Part shown: positions 33,664-44,478 of the stretch, one piece after another
Layout of the letters: each line of letters opens with the position of its first letter
Numbering within the stretch: the stretch's first letter is position 1
NCBI RefSeq assembly: GCF_905171765.1
Contig: NC_053391.1
Coordinates: forward strand, 194,504,559-194,568,558
DNA length: 64,000 nucleotides
Origin: Bufo bufo
Lineage: Eukaryota; Chordata; Amphibia; Anura; Bufonidae
Direction of reading: 5' to 3'
Program-made: the position numbers and the translations under genes
The notes under the pieces: generated by a model
The model's input: only the letters and a program-made list of their open reading frames with translations
Told to the model about the DNA's origin: nothing
The model's database searches: none

Positions 33664-35577
33664 TTAGTCAAATGTATCGCCCACTGTCAGTCCCTTCGGG
33701 ATCCATGCCTCAGTCATCTTAATAAAGGTGAGGTAATCTAGACTTTTTTGAGCTAGGCGACTTCTCTTCTCAGTGACAATACCTCCTGCTGCACTGAAGG
33801 TCCTTTCTGACAGGACACTTGAAGCAGGGCAGGCCAGAAGTTCTATCGCAAGTTGGGATAGCTTGTCACACACCACTTTGCCGATCTCCAGTTGGTGCGG
33901 AGTCAGCCACTGATCCACCTGTGCGTTCAGGGCGGACAGGAGTGCTGGTCCGGTGTGACTCTCTGCTTTCAGGCAAGTCAACCCCAAGACGGCGTGACAC
34001 TGTCGTATCCGGGATGTGGAATAGCCCCTGGGGAGCTGGGGGGGTGCAGTTGATGTGGAGCAAGACGCAGCAGCAGAAGAGGACAGCCGAGGAGGTTAGC
34101 AAAGAGGATGGAGTAGGAGGAGTAGAGGAGGTGGCAGCAGGCCTGCCTGCAAGTCGTGGCGTGTCACCAACTCCTCTGCAGAGCCACGCATTAGATGCTT
34201 GGCAGCCGTCAGCAGGTTTACCCAATGCGCAGTGTAGGTGATATACCTGCCCTGACCGTGCTTTGCAGACCAGGTATCAGTGGTCAGATGGACCCTTGCA
34301 CCAACACTGTGTGCCAGACATGCCATGACTTCCTTTTACACAATATGTAGAGTACAGGTAGGGGATTGCCTTTTGTGAAAAAAAAATTCTGCCGTGTACC
34401 TTCCACTGCGGTGTCCCAATAGCTACACATTTTTTGAAGGCCTCAGACTCCACCAGCTTGTATGGTAAAAGCTGGCGGGCTAAGAGTTCCGACAAGCCAG
34501 CTGTCAAGACGCCGGGCAAGGGGGTGACTCTGTGACATTGGCTTCTTACGCTCAAACATGTCCTTGACAGACACCTGACTGTGGGCAGATGAGCAGGAAC
34601 TGCTCAAGGCGAGAGACGGAGTGGCGGATGGTGGAGAGGGTGCAAGGAGGACAGCAGTGGTTGACGTGGCTGAAGATGCTGGACCAGGAGGAGGATGGCG
34701 GCTTTGTGTTTGTGTGCTGTTTGTACTCATGTGTTGATCCCATAGGCGTTTGTGATTTGAGATCATGTGCCTTCGCAAAGCAGTTCTACCTAATGGGTGT
34801 TGGACTTCCCACGACTCAGTTTCTTTTGGCACAGGTTGCAAATGTCATCTCTCTTGTCAGAGGCAGACACACAAAAAAATGCCACACTGCTGAGCTTTGC
34901 AATGACGGCATTCTGGTGGTGGCAACAGCATGCGTTGATTGGCTTGCTGTCTGGCTGACCCCGGGTGCCAATGCATGCTGTCTGACTGTGCCACTAGCTC
35001 CTCGTGACGACCTCCCCCTGCTTCCAACTTGTCTCCTCCTCCTCTCTGTCTCCCCATCTGAACTTTCCCCCTGTTCTTCTTCTCTTCGAGCGGGCACCCA
35101 CGTGACATCCACGGACACATCGTCATCATCAACCACTTCACTTGTATCTGACAACTCAGCAAAGGAAGCAGCAGCGGGTACAACATCATCATCATCACAC
35201 CGTACGACCATCTGTGTAATGCTGCCTGACTGAGACATATCCCTGTTATCTACATCCTCTGGCAATAATGGTTGCGCATCACTCATTTCTTCCAACTGAT
35301 GTGTAAATAACTCCTCTGACAGATCAAGTGACGCAGCTGTGGTGCTAGTGTTAGTGGTGGCGGCAGGCGGGCGAGTGGTAACTTGAGAGGTGCCCGAAGC
35401 TGAGCTGGAGGAAGATGGTGTGTCAAGGTTCCGAGCGGAAGCTGTAGAAGATTGGGTGTCCTTTGTTAGCCAGTCAACTATGTCCTCTGAACACTGGGCA
35501 TTATTCTAGGGCCAAGAGGAATCACAGCACCACGACCACGACGGCCCCTGCGGGGTGGCCTGCCTCTGCCTGTCATT
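33664..35577 (-). pseudogene. hAT2b transposase, central deletion and frameshifts
   Basis: ATG at 35577 (MTGRGRPPRRG). An acidic linker follows, then a BED finger region (CNLCQK-like, near 34840, and HLGDQ-type ends, frameshifted). LLPYKLVESEAFKKCV and the catalytic D motif LTTDTWSAKHGQGRY (near 34260-34305) are intact. At about 33868 the sequence jumps from IGKVVCD straight to LSQLAIELLACPASS, deleting the second catalytic region, the C-H motif and the acidic middle, about 300 codons by comparison with hAT1a. The C-terminal dimerisation block is intact to the stop at 33664. Such a product could dimerise but not catalyse; with the frameshifts it is dead. Confidence 0.86.
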
Positions 35578-36420
35578 TTTTTTAGATTAGTTTAGTTGTA
35601 CTATGCGTGCAAGCTACTGTGACACCAGATATGAGTGGCACTGTGCACTGGCAGAATTTGGCAGAGTAGACGCTGTAGGCCTGACACACACGCTTGCAGA
35701 CAACTAACTGCTATTCAATCTATTACAGTCAAAATTGTTGTTGTTTTTTAAATGTAATCTACTGTGACACCAGATATGAGTTGCGCTGGTGACACTGCGC
35801 ACTTGCAGGGCCTGAAACACACGCGTGCAGGCAACTGACTGCTATTATATTACAGTCAAAAAAGTATATATTTTTAAAATGCAAGCTACTGTGACAGATA
35901 TGAGTGGTGGCACTGGGCAAGTGGGCACAGTATACGCTGTGAGCCTGACACACACGCTGGCAGGCAACTGCAATTAGATTACACAGGAAAAAATAATAAT
36001 AAAGCAGACTGATGTACTAGCCCTAAAAAGGGCTTTTTGGGGTGCTGTCAGGACGCTGTGCTTACAGCAGAGATCAGATGAGTCTTTCAGGACTGGAGTG
36101 GACACTAAATACACTAGCCTAGCTATCGATTTCCCTATTAAATTAGCAGCAGCTACACTGTCCCTCCTCTCACTAAGACTGCAGCTTCCGAATGAATCTA
36201 AAATGGATGCTGTCCAGGAGGTGGGAGGGTCTGGGAGGGAGGGTATGCTGCTGTTTGGCTGGAATGTGTCTGCTGACTGTGAGGTACAGGGTCAAAGTTT
36301 ACTCAATGATGACGAATAGGGGGCGGACCGAACATCGCATATGTTCGCCCGCCGCGGCGAACGCGAACAAGCTATGTTCGCCGGGAACTGTTCGCAGGCG
36401 AATAGTTCGGGACATCTCTA
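33664..36420 (-). mobile_element. hAT2b, internally deleted hAT transposon
   Basis: The right terminus reads (minus) TAGAGATGTCCCGAAC at 36420, followed by TTCACTGA and then L1 sequence. The transposase frame and 5' leader repeats (about 70-110-bp units with TACTGTGACACCAGATATGAG, 35600-35960) match hAT2. The left limit is uncertain and may lie in 33003-33663. Confidence 0.82.
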
Positions 36421-36640
36421 TTCACTGATAAGACAAACCTGAAGCTAGATTTTCTTGGGTGAGGCGGTCTGATTTCACATTGAGTACTTGGGATTTGGAT
36501 GGGTTAATTAGAAAATTAGACAGCATTTCAAATTTGTGGAGGATCGAGTGAATTGCGGGGAGTGCCTGGCAGGTGTTTGTAATAATAATCAATAGGTCAT
36601 CAGCAAAAGCTGCTGCTTGATGTTGGGTTTCCCTCATCTA
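36421..36640 (-). pseudogene. L1-type LINE reverse transcriptase fragment, downstream part
   Basis: Minus strand: ETQHQAAAFADDLLIIITNT, the FADD catalytic box, then INPSKSQVLNV. It continues the fragment at 38232-38505; Tc1-A splits them at a TA. The 3' end is cut by hAT2b at 36420. Confidence 0.82.
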
Positions 36641-38231
36641 CAGTGGATATAAAAAGTCTACATACCCCTGTTAAAATGTCAGGTTTCTGTGCTGTAAAAA
36701 AATGAGACAAAGATAAATCATTTCAGAACTTTTTCACCATTAATGTGACCTATAATCTGTACAACTCAATTGAAAAACAAACTGAAATCTTTTAGTTAGA
36801 GGGAATAAAAAATATAAAAATAAAATAATATGGTTGCATAAGTGTGCACACCCTTAAACTAATACTTTGTTGAAGCACCTTTTGATTTTGTTAGAGCACT
36901 TTGTCTATTTTGGTATGAGTCTATCAGCATGGCACATTTTGACTTGGCAAGATTTGCCCACTCTTCTTTGCAAAAACACTCCAAATCTGTCAGATTGCGA
37001 GGACATCTCCTGTGCACAGCCCTCTCTAGATCACCCCACAGATTTTCAATCAGATTCAAGTCTGGGCTCTGGCTAGGCCATTCCAAAACTTCAATCTTCT
37101 TCTGGTGAAGCCATTCCTTTGTTGATTTGGAAGTATGCTTTGGGTCGTTGTCATGCTGAAAGATGACGTTTCTCTTCATGTTCAGCTTGCTAGCAAAAGC
37201 CTGAAGGTTTTGTGCCAATATTGACTGGTATTTGAAACTGTTAATAATTCCCTCTAGCTTAACTAAGGCCCCAGTTTCAGCTGAAGAAAAACAGCCCAAA
37301 AGTATGATGCTGCCACCACCACCATGCTTCACTGTGGGTATGGTGTTCTTTTGGTGATTTGCAGTGTTGTTTTTGCGCCAAACAAATCTTTTGGAATTAT
37401 GGCCAAAAAGATCAGCCTTGCTTTCATCAGACCTTTTCCCACATGCTTTTGGGAGACTTCAGATGTGTTTTTGCAAAATGTAGCCTGGCTTGGATGTTTT
37501 TCTTCATAAGAAAAGACTTTCGTCTTGCCACTCTACCCCATAGCCCAGACATATGAAGATTACGGGAGATTGCTGTCACATGTACCACACTGCCAGTACT
37601 TGCCAGATATTCCTGCAGCTCCTTTAATGTTGCTGTAGGCCCTTGGTAGCCTCCCAGACCAGTTTTTTTCTCGTCTATTCATCAATTTTGGAGGGATGTC
37701 CAGTTCTTGGTAATGTCACTGTTGTGCCATATTTTCTCCACTTGATGATGAATGTCTTCACTGTGTTCCTTGGTATATCTAAGGCCTTGGAAATTCTTTT
37801 GTACCCTTCTCCTGACTGATACCTTTTAACAATGAGATCCCTCTAATGCTTTGGAAGCTCTCTGTGGACCATGGCTTTTTCTGTGGGATGCGACTAAGAA
37901 AATTTCAGGAAAGACCAACTAGAGCAGCAGAACTTTATTTCGGGTTAATCAGAGGCACTTTAAATGATGGCAGATGTATGCTGACTCCTATTTAACATGA
38001 TTTTGAATGTGATTGCTTAATTCTGAACACAGCTAAATCCCCAGTTATAAGAGGGTGTGCACACTTGTGCAACCACATTATTTTAGTTTTTGTTGTCTTC
38101 TTCCCTCCACCTAAAAGATTTCATTTTGTTTTTCAATTCAGTGGTGCAGTTTATAGGTCACATTAAAGGTGGAAAATGTTCTGAAATGATTTTTCTTTGT
38201 CTCATTTTTTTACAGCACAGAAACCTGACAT
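36641..38231 (-). mobile_element. Tc1/mariner element Tc1-A, right end clipped
   Basis: Left end TA then CAGTGGATATAAAAAGTCTA at 36641. The inner terminal-repeat sequence TGTCAGGTTTCTGTGCTGTA is found inverted at 38202-38231, but the outermost ~35 bp and the second TA are missing. The host L1 resumes directly. Contains a broken transposase (36859-37872). Confidence 0.88.
36859..37872 (-). pseudogene. Tc1-A transposase, DD34E type, broken
   Basis: Start near 37872 (MVHRELPKH then stop TAG). The helix-turn-helix region (GEGYKRISKALDIPRNTV) and a second stop after HPSKIDE follow. The C-terminal half is open for 157 codons from 37332: KHGGGGSIILLGCF, catalytic DNDPKH, SPDLNLIENLWGDLE with the final acidic residue. 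The first catalytic D region is frameshifted. Cut-and-paste at TA sites is the family role; this copy is inactive. Confidence 0.87.
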
Positions 38232-38505
38232 CTCCTCACCTGTATATCCCCTCAATTCTATCGTCCTGTCTGATGCTTTGAAGCAGGGATTCAATAACTA
38301 AATCAAAGAGCAAGGGGGATAGGGGGCAACCTTGTTGAGTGCCATTATAAATTGTAAAGGGGGGGGGAGAGAGTTGTGTTTACCAAGACATATGAAGTTG
38401 GCTTATGGCACATGGCCATAATGGCTTCTATGTATTGAGGGAGGAAAAGGTATTTGAGCAGTACACTAGTCATGAACAGCCAGTCTACTCGATCAAAGGC
38501 TTTTT
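38232..38505 (-). pseudogene. L1-type LINE reverse transcriptase fragment, upstream part
   Basis: Minus strand: KAFDRVDW followed by a segment matching [17 protein letters not shown] and [14 protein letters not shown], the conserved RT blocks of L1-like LINEs, interrupted by stops. The 5' side ends at about 38505 against gypsy D, consistent with a 5'-truncated LINE. Confidence 0.82.
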
Positions 38506-40029
38506 TATTTAGAGAGGCGTGTAAACTATATTTTAGGTTATGTCCACAGGGAGTCGGTCTGGTGATTTCTTTGCTTAAGGGGTATGCGCAGTCCTGGGCT
38601 TTTTCTCTGCCGACCGGATCGCAGTCTCTCCGGTCAGTGGACAAATTTTTCAAATCCTTGGGTCTGATCTATAATGATCCGGATCGGACCTCCCTGGTCG
38701 AAACCAAGCTGTATTGGCCTTTGTCAGGGAAATTTTTCTGCGGAAATGTATTGCTCGGAGTTTAGGAGGTGGGCTACAGATACTCAGTAGAATGATCCGG
38801 CTCTCAGTAGTCAGTTTTGTCAGGGGTTATCTGAGAGGCTGAAGGACGCTTTGGCCTTTCATGAAACTCATGCGTCTTTGGAGGTTGCTATGTCTCTTGC
38901 CATACGCATGGATAGACGTCTGAGAGAGAGAGATCTAGGGGCCCCCACACTCAGGACGTTCTATCACATAATGTATTGTCCTCCTCTGACACTTTGGGTG
39001 AAGATACTACTTTGTTTATGTTTGGGGATGAACCCATGCAATTAGAGGGAGCTACTCCTGGATCTGCTTTTAAGCGTATTAGTCGTAGGAAGGGAGTGTG
39101 TTTTTTCTGAGGACAAAAGAGACATTTTATCGATGTATGTCCATGCATTCAGCGTCAAAAAGAACAAAAAAAAAAGGGGACGTCTAATTCCCATCTGACT
39201 CTTGGTGGGGTGAGAGGAGAGTCAAAGAACGTACATTTGTCTTTGACTGGTAGTACCCGATTTTACCTGACTGCCGAGGTGGCACTAGAGTCAAAGACTG
39301 TGGGGATTGACGTGTTTATTGACAGCGGGGCAGGGGTGAACCTGATTGATGCTCAGTTCGTTTGTATGCACGGTTTGTCACCGAGTGCATTAGAGAAAAT
39401 GTCCATTTCCCTTTTTGCTATTGAATCTGTACCTTTAGCTCAGAAGTGTTTGTATCAAGTTGTGCATGATATCTGATTAAAAGTGGGTCACTTTGATCAG
39501 AAATTTATCTCACGCTTTATATTGGATGGTCTCCCCGCTCTGGTAGTAGTGATGAGCGGCAGGGGCAATATTCAAATTTGCAATATTTCTTGAATATTTG
39601 GTAGAATATTTGTCATATCTTCGAGAAATCGAGAATTCAAGATTATTTTCTTAATTGCAAAAAAAAAACGGCAATGTAATATTCGTGTTATGCGCTCGAA
39701 ATACAGGCGTGGGTCACTATAGCTCCATTTTTCAAGCTGCTAGAAGTTTTCTGAGACTGGAGAAAATGGTTGGCACGGCAGAACATTTCAATAGCTTTAT
39801 ATGCAGATAGATTGAGAAATCGGCACCAATGGTGCAAATATTTTGGTGCAATACATGCAGCTTCACATTTTAACAGGTCTGACTACTTATTAGTGATTGG
39901 TGCACTAAGTAATGTCATGAACTTGTGCCATCACAGCACTATGTATGTAGAATGTGCAGTATGCCAGACCGACAGGGGAATTATATGTGAGATCACGGTG
40001 TCAGCATTAGGTGGGCCGAGGTAAATACA

Positions 40030-40750
40030 GTTCTGGTTACTCATGGTTATGTCGTCCCTGGGCAGTCCTGCATAAGTGATGGGGAGAACGGCACAGTAAT
40101 TCTCTGGGGCACACTCTGGTGTAAGGGACACAGGTGCCCTTGATGGTCTGTATTAATGTGCCTATGGCAAGGTCCCTTATAGTCGTGACGCCAGTACCTT
40201 TTATGGTGGTACAACCATTTACTGTAGTGTTAACTGTGGAATTGGAGACTGAGACAAGGATGGTGCAATCCAGCTTATAACTTTTACTGAGCATTGCTTC
40301 TGATAACGGTTACATCCAAGTATAAAACAGTCTTTAGTACATCCAGATATGAAATACAGTCTCTTTAAGAGGAACAGAGGTAAAGCTGCAAGAGCTCCAC
40401 TGCTGACAGGTGTGATGTCTGTCTCTCAGGCTATTAATGACATAAGTTTTATGCTTACTGGTAGAGGACTTCTACGCTGGTCCCTGTTATCCCAGTGCAG
40501 GTTAGTGAGGCTGCCGGAGGCCGGTAAATTCTTCACTTTTAACTCCAATGGTCCTAAGGCGCATATAGCGATGGCCATAACCCTTTGGGTCTCTGTTTCT
40601 TTAGTGATTTCTGGATTAATATCCTTTTCTGAAGCTAAACTTCTAGCTGATGTCCACTAACTCTTAGCAGAGTTCTGAGCCAAATGTGGACCACTTCAGC
40701 TCAGGGCTGAAGACTGACTACTACTACTTAAGACTAGGCCTGCTGGGCTA
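40030..40750. other. No gene; unassigned repeat-like segment
   Basis: Contains GTTAACTGTGGAATTGGAG and CAGTCTCTTTAAGAGGAAC. It may be an LTR or MITE remnant interrupted by Tc1-B, because sequence of similar style (CTCCCCCTAGTGGTAGGC) follows at 42375-42700. No clear termini. Confidence 0.3.
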
Positions 40751-40756
40751 TATATA

Positions 40757-42363
40757 CAGTAGCAAGAAAAAGTATGTGAACCCTTTGGAATGATATGGAT
40801 TTCTGCACAAATTGGTCATAAAATGTGATCTGATCTTCATCTAAGTCACAACAATAGACAATCACAGTCTGCTTAAACTAATAACAAACAAAGAATTAAA
40901 TGTTACCATGTTTTTATTGAACACACCATGTAAACGTTCACAGTGCAGGTGGAAAAAGTATGTGAACCCTTGGATTTAATAACTGATTGAACCTCCTTTG
41001 GCAGCAATAACGTCAACCAAATGTTTCCTGTAGTTGCAGATCAGACGTGCACAACGGTCAGGAGTAATTCTTGACCATTCCTCTTTACAGAACTGTTTCA
41101 GTTCAGCAATATTCTTGGGATGTCTGGTGTAAATCGCTTTCTTGATGTCATGCCACAGCATTTCAATCGGGTTGAGGTCAGGACTCTGACTGGGCCACTC
41201 CAGAAGGCGTATTTTCTTCTGTTTAAGTCATTCTGTTGTTGATTTACTTCTATGCTTTGGGTCGTTGTCCTGTTGCAACACCCATCTTCTGTTCAGCTTC
41301 AGCTGGTGGACAGATGGCCTTAAGTTCTCCTGCAAAATGTCTTGATAAACTTGGGAATTCATTTTTCCTTCAATGATAGCAATCCGTCCAGTCCCTGACG
41401 CAGCAAAGCAGCCACAAACCATGATGCCCCCACCACCATATTTCACAGTTGGGATGAGGTTTTGATCTTGGTGTGCTGTGCCTCTTTTTCTCCACACATA
41501 GTGTTGTGTGTTTCTTCCAAACAACTCAACTTTGGTTTCATCTGTCCACAGAATATTTTGCCAGTACTGCTGTGGAACATCCAGGTGCTCTTGTGCAAAC
41601 TGTAAACGTGCAGCAATGTTTTTTGGGACAGCAGTGGCTTCTCTGTGGTATCCTACTATGAAATCCATTCTTGTTTAGTGTTTTACGTATCATAGATTCG
41701 CTAACAGGAATGTTAGCATATGCCAGAGACTTTTGTAAGTCTTTAGCTGACACTCTAGGATTCTTCTTCACCTCATTGAGCAGTCTAAGCTGTGCTCTTG
41801 CAGTCATCTTTACAGGATGGCCACTCCTAGGGAGAGTAGCAGCAGTGCTGAACTTTCTCCATTTATAGACAATTTGTCTTACCATGGACTGATGAACAGC
41901 AAGACTTTTATAACCCTTTCCAGCTTTATGCAAGTCAACAATTTTTAATTGTAGGTCTTCTGAGAGCTCTTTTGTGCGAGGCATCATTCACATCAGGCAA
42001 TGCTTCTTGTGAAAAGCAAACCCAGAACTGGTGTGTGTTTTTTATAGGGCAGGGCAGCTGTAACCAACACCTCCAATCTCATCTCATTGATTGGACTCAA
42101 GTTGGCTGACATCTCACTCCAATTAGCTCTTGGAGAGGTCATTAGTCTAGGGGTTCACATACTTTTTCCACCTGCACTGTGAATGTTTACATGGTGTGTT
42201 CAATAAAAATATGGTAACATTTAATTCTTTGTGTGTTATTAGTTTAAGAAGACTGTGATTGTCTATTGTTGTGAATTAGATGAAGATCAGATCACATTTT
42301 ATGACCAATTTGTGCAGAAATCAATATCATTCCAAAGGGTTCACATACTTTTTATTGCAACTG
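40757..42363 (-). mobile_element. Tc1/mariner element Tc1-B, full length, TA duplication
   Basis: CAGTAGCAAGAAAAAGTATG at 40757 and, inverted, CAGTTGCAATAAAAAGTATG at 42363. TA at 40755-40756 and 42364-42365. Inner direct copies of AAAAAGTATGTGAACCC near 40952-40970 and inverted near 42150-42170 give the IR/DR layout of Tc1-like elements. 1,607 bp. Confidence 0.93.
40976..41987 (-). pseudogene. Tc1-B transposase, DD34E type, one frameshift and one stop
   Basis: Start [20 protein letters not shown] at 41987, with paired helix-turn-helix motifs ([34 protein letters not shown]). A frameshift at about 41610-41650 moves the line to KNIAARLQFAQEHLDVPQQ, with catalytic D in LWTDETK and in DNDPKH. 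At 41228-41230 TGG is TGA (after STTE). The rest reads [16 protein letters not shown] with the final E, to the stop at 40976. All three acidic residues are present, so only two lesions separate it from an intact frame. Role: TA-specific cut-and-paste. Confidence 0.92.
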
Positions 42364-43013
42364 TATATATATATATGGGATGTGTTGTCTCCCCCTAGTG
42401 GTAGGCTCAGTGTAATGGAATCTAACACACCTGTAGGCAGGGATTATGCCTGAAGATGCACTGCAGCATAAAACAGGTTATATAAAGCATACAAAGCATA
42501 ACACTACGACTTTGCAGTACCCACGTGTGTAGTGGGACACTGCACATGTATGTATGGACAGCAGAACCACTATATCACTATCTAACCTACACTGACTATC
42601 TCCCACTAACTATCTGTATTATATATATAAGCTAACTATCTATCTAATGTAATTAAACAGTAAAGCACAGCAATAACACTGCTGTCTGTCAGATCTGCAA
42701 AATACTGCATACAAGGGCTGCTGGGGAGGTTTTTATATAGTAAGGGGTAGGCAACTTTCCTATTGGTTGCTAGGGATGTTGCTAAGCTCAGACAAAGACA
42801 TTGCAGCCTTCTCATTGGCCCACGAGCAAGAAGGGAGGTTACTGTTGAAAAAAAAAAAATCTAGAATATTTGAAAATTACGAATATATGTCACTATATTC
42901 TAAATATTTGCGAATTCTCGAAGTGCCGATATTCGAATATTCGAGCCCAACACTATCTGATAGTTCTGGATTTACCGTGGTTAAGCAAGCACAATTCAAC
43001 CATTTATTGGCAG

Positions 43014-43852
43014 TAGAGTTGAGCGGACACCTAGATGTTCGGGTTCGGCCGAACTTGAAAAAAAAGTTTGGGTTCGGGACCCGAACTTGACCTTGAACCC
43101 GAACCCCATTGAAGTCAATGGGGACCGAAACTTTTGGGCACTAAAATGGCTCTAAAATAGTCCTGTAAAGGGATAGAGGGCTGCAAAAGGCATTAAAATG
43201 TGCTTAAGAGCATGGCAACTGTTCAGCAAACAAATGTGGATAGGGAAATGACTTAAAATAACATAAAATACAGAAAAATTTAAAATAATCTGGATTTAGG
43301 AGTAGGAGGTTGAGGAGGCGGTGGATGGGTGTATGTGGCGGTGTATGTTGACGTGGCGATGTAGGTGGAAGCGGCGGTGAAGGAGGAATAGGTAGCCAAC
43401 ACTGATTTGTGTTATTTTTTATTTTTAAATTGGGGTATCCCCCAAAATATTGGGACATATGACAAAATAAAACAAAGAATAAGTGCACTTGAGTACAAGA
43501 ATGGATGGTTGAGGCTGGTATAAATGTCTATTCTGCACAAGGTACGGACAAGTCCTCATTTTAATAAAGGTAAGCTTGCCCACATTGGCTGTGGCCTGTG
43601 ATAATGCTCTCTGCCGTGCTAAACACACGTACACACTATACACTGGCTGCAGGGCAGGTCAGCACCTCCAAGGCTGACAAAGCTTTTCCACATTTGGGCC
43701 ATGCTAACCCCTGCCTTCTCAGGTGCTGGCGGTGCCGCAGCTGCATTGGCGACCTCTTCCACCTCCACTGCCTTCGCCTTGTGCTTCCACTGTGCCCCCG
43801 CTGTCAGGTGGGAATGATATCATCAGCGTGCGCTTGTAGTCGCGCATCTTCC
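43014..43852 (-). mobile_element. hAT1X, truncated hAT1 copy (3' end and transposase tail)
   Basis: Starts TAGAGTTGAGCGGACACC at 43014 in gypsy D. Then comes the hAT1 subterminal block and transposase C-terminus equivalents (minus; VGKLTFIKM near 43570). It continues past gypsy C for only 10 bp (49359-49368, CTTCCGATCA) before the joint with hAT1Y. It lacks the minisatellite found in the other copies. Confidence 0.85.
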
Positions 43853-44478
43853 TGTCACGGCTGTATGTGAGCAACAAGAGCATGCACAGAAAATAGAGCT
43901 ACTGACCGGACCCAAACTAGGGAGGATAAAGGGTGACCCCTGTCAGACCCTCAAAAGCTCTCCCTATGCTGCTAAGCCCATGCCCGGATCCAAATGGTGG
44001 AAGGAGGCATGCCCGCGTACCTAAGACTGATGACCACTGTAACCCCTACAATAGTGGAAGGGGCACGGCCACCGGTGCCCTGCTCAGTATATGGAGGGAA
44101 CCGTGGTCGCCTCGGATCCAGTCAGAAAACACACAGATACACAGCAATGTCTGCACACTTAGCTGAACGGCTGCAGCCGCAGTGAAGACGGATCCAAAGA
44201 CAGGCTGGCAATATCCGGAGTACTTGCTGCAGCAGAACACAGGTCCAGTGAAAGGATAGCATACAAGGGAAGATACTCAAGCAAGAGCTACAACCCAAAT
44301 GAGAAATATAATCCACACCTACAATAGGAGGAGGGGGAATATAAAGGCAGGGGAATCAAACGGAGGAGGAACAGCTGGGAGGAAGGAAACAGAAAACTCC
44401 TCCCAGCTCTAGTAGTGACATCATCACAGGGGTGGAGAAACAGAGCTGTGAGAACGTCCCAAAGCTCTGGTAGTGACA
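43853..44478 (-). repeat. 3' LTR of gypsy C
   Basis: On the coding strand it begins TGTCACTACC and ends CCGTGACA. The gag-pol frame runs 55 bp into it and stops at 44424. Confidence 0.95.

Larger units (their letters stand above)
39547..42955. mobile_element. Non-autonomous hAT element in gypsy D, 8-bp duplication with one mismatch
   Basis: Ends TAGTGATGAGCGGC and, inverted, TAGTGTTGGGCTCG. Flanks TCTGGTAG (39539-39546) and TCTGATAG (42956-42963). Subterminal ATATTCGAATATTCG-type repeats at both sides. No transposase. Carries Tc1-B and an unassigned segment at about 40030-40750. Confidence 0.87.
38508..43013 (+). mobile_element. gag-pol: Gypsy D fragment: gag and protease, interrupted
   Basis: 38508-39546 and 42956-43013 join to one coding line. 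Gag starts inside REACKLYFRLCP and continues SWAFSLPTGSQSLRSVDKFF; then come a damaged knuckle region (CFF*GQKR) near 39100, protease VFIDSGAGVNLIDAQF (about 39310-39360), and VLDLPWLSKHNSTIYWQ (about 42965-43013). It is more divergent from A-C than they are from each other. Split by a hAT MITE at 39547-42955 and cut at 43013 by hAT1X. Several stops. Confidence 0.86.

Noticed and set aside
33003..36428. Complete hAT2b with target duplication
   Set aside because: TTCACTGA after the right end has no partner near the possible left end at 33042.
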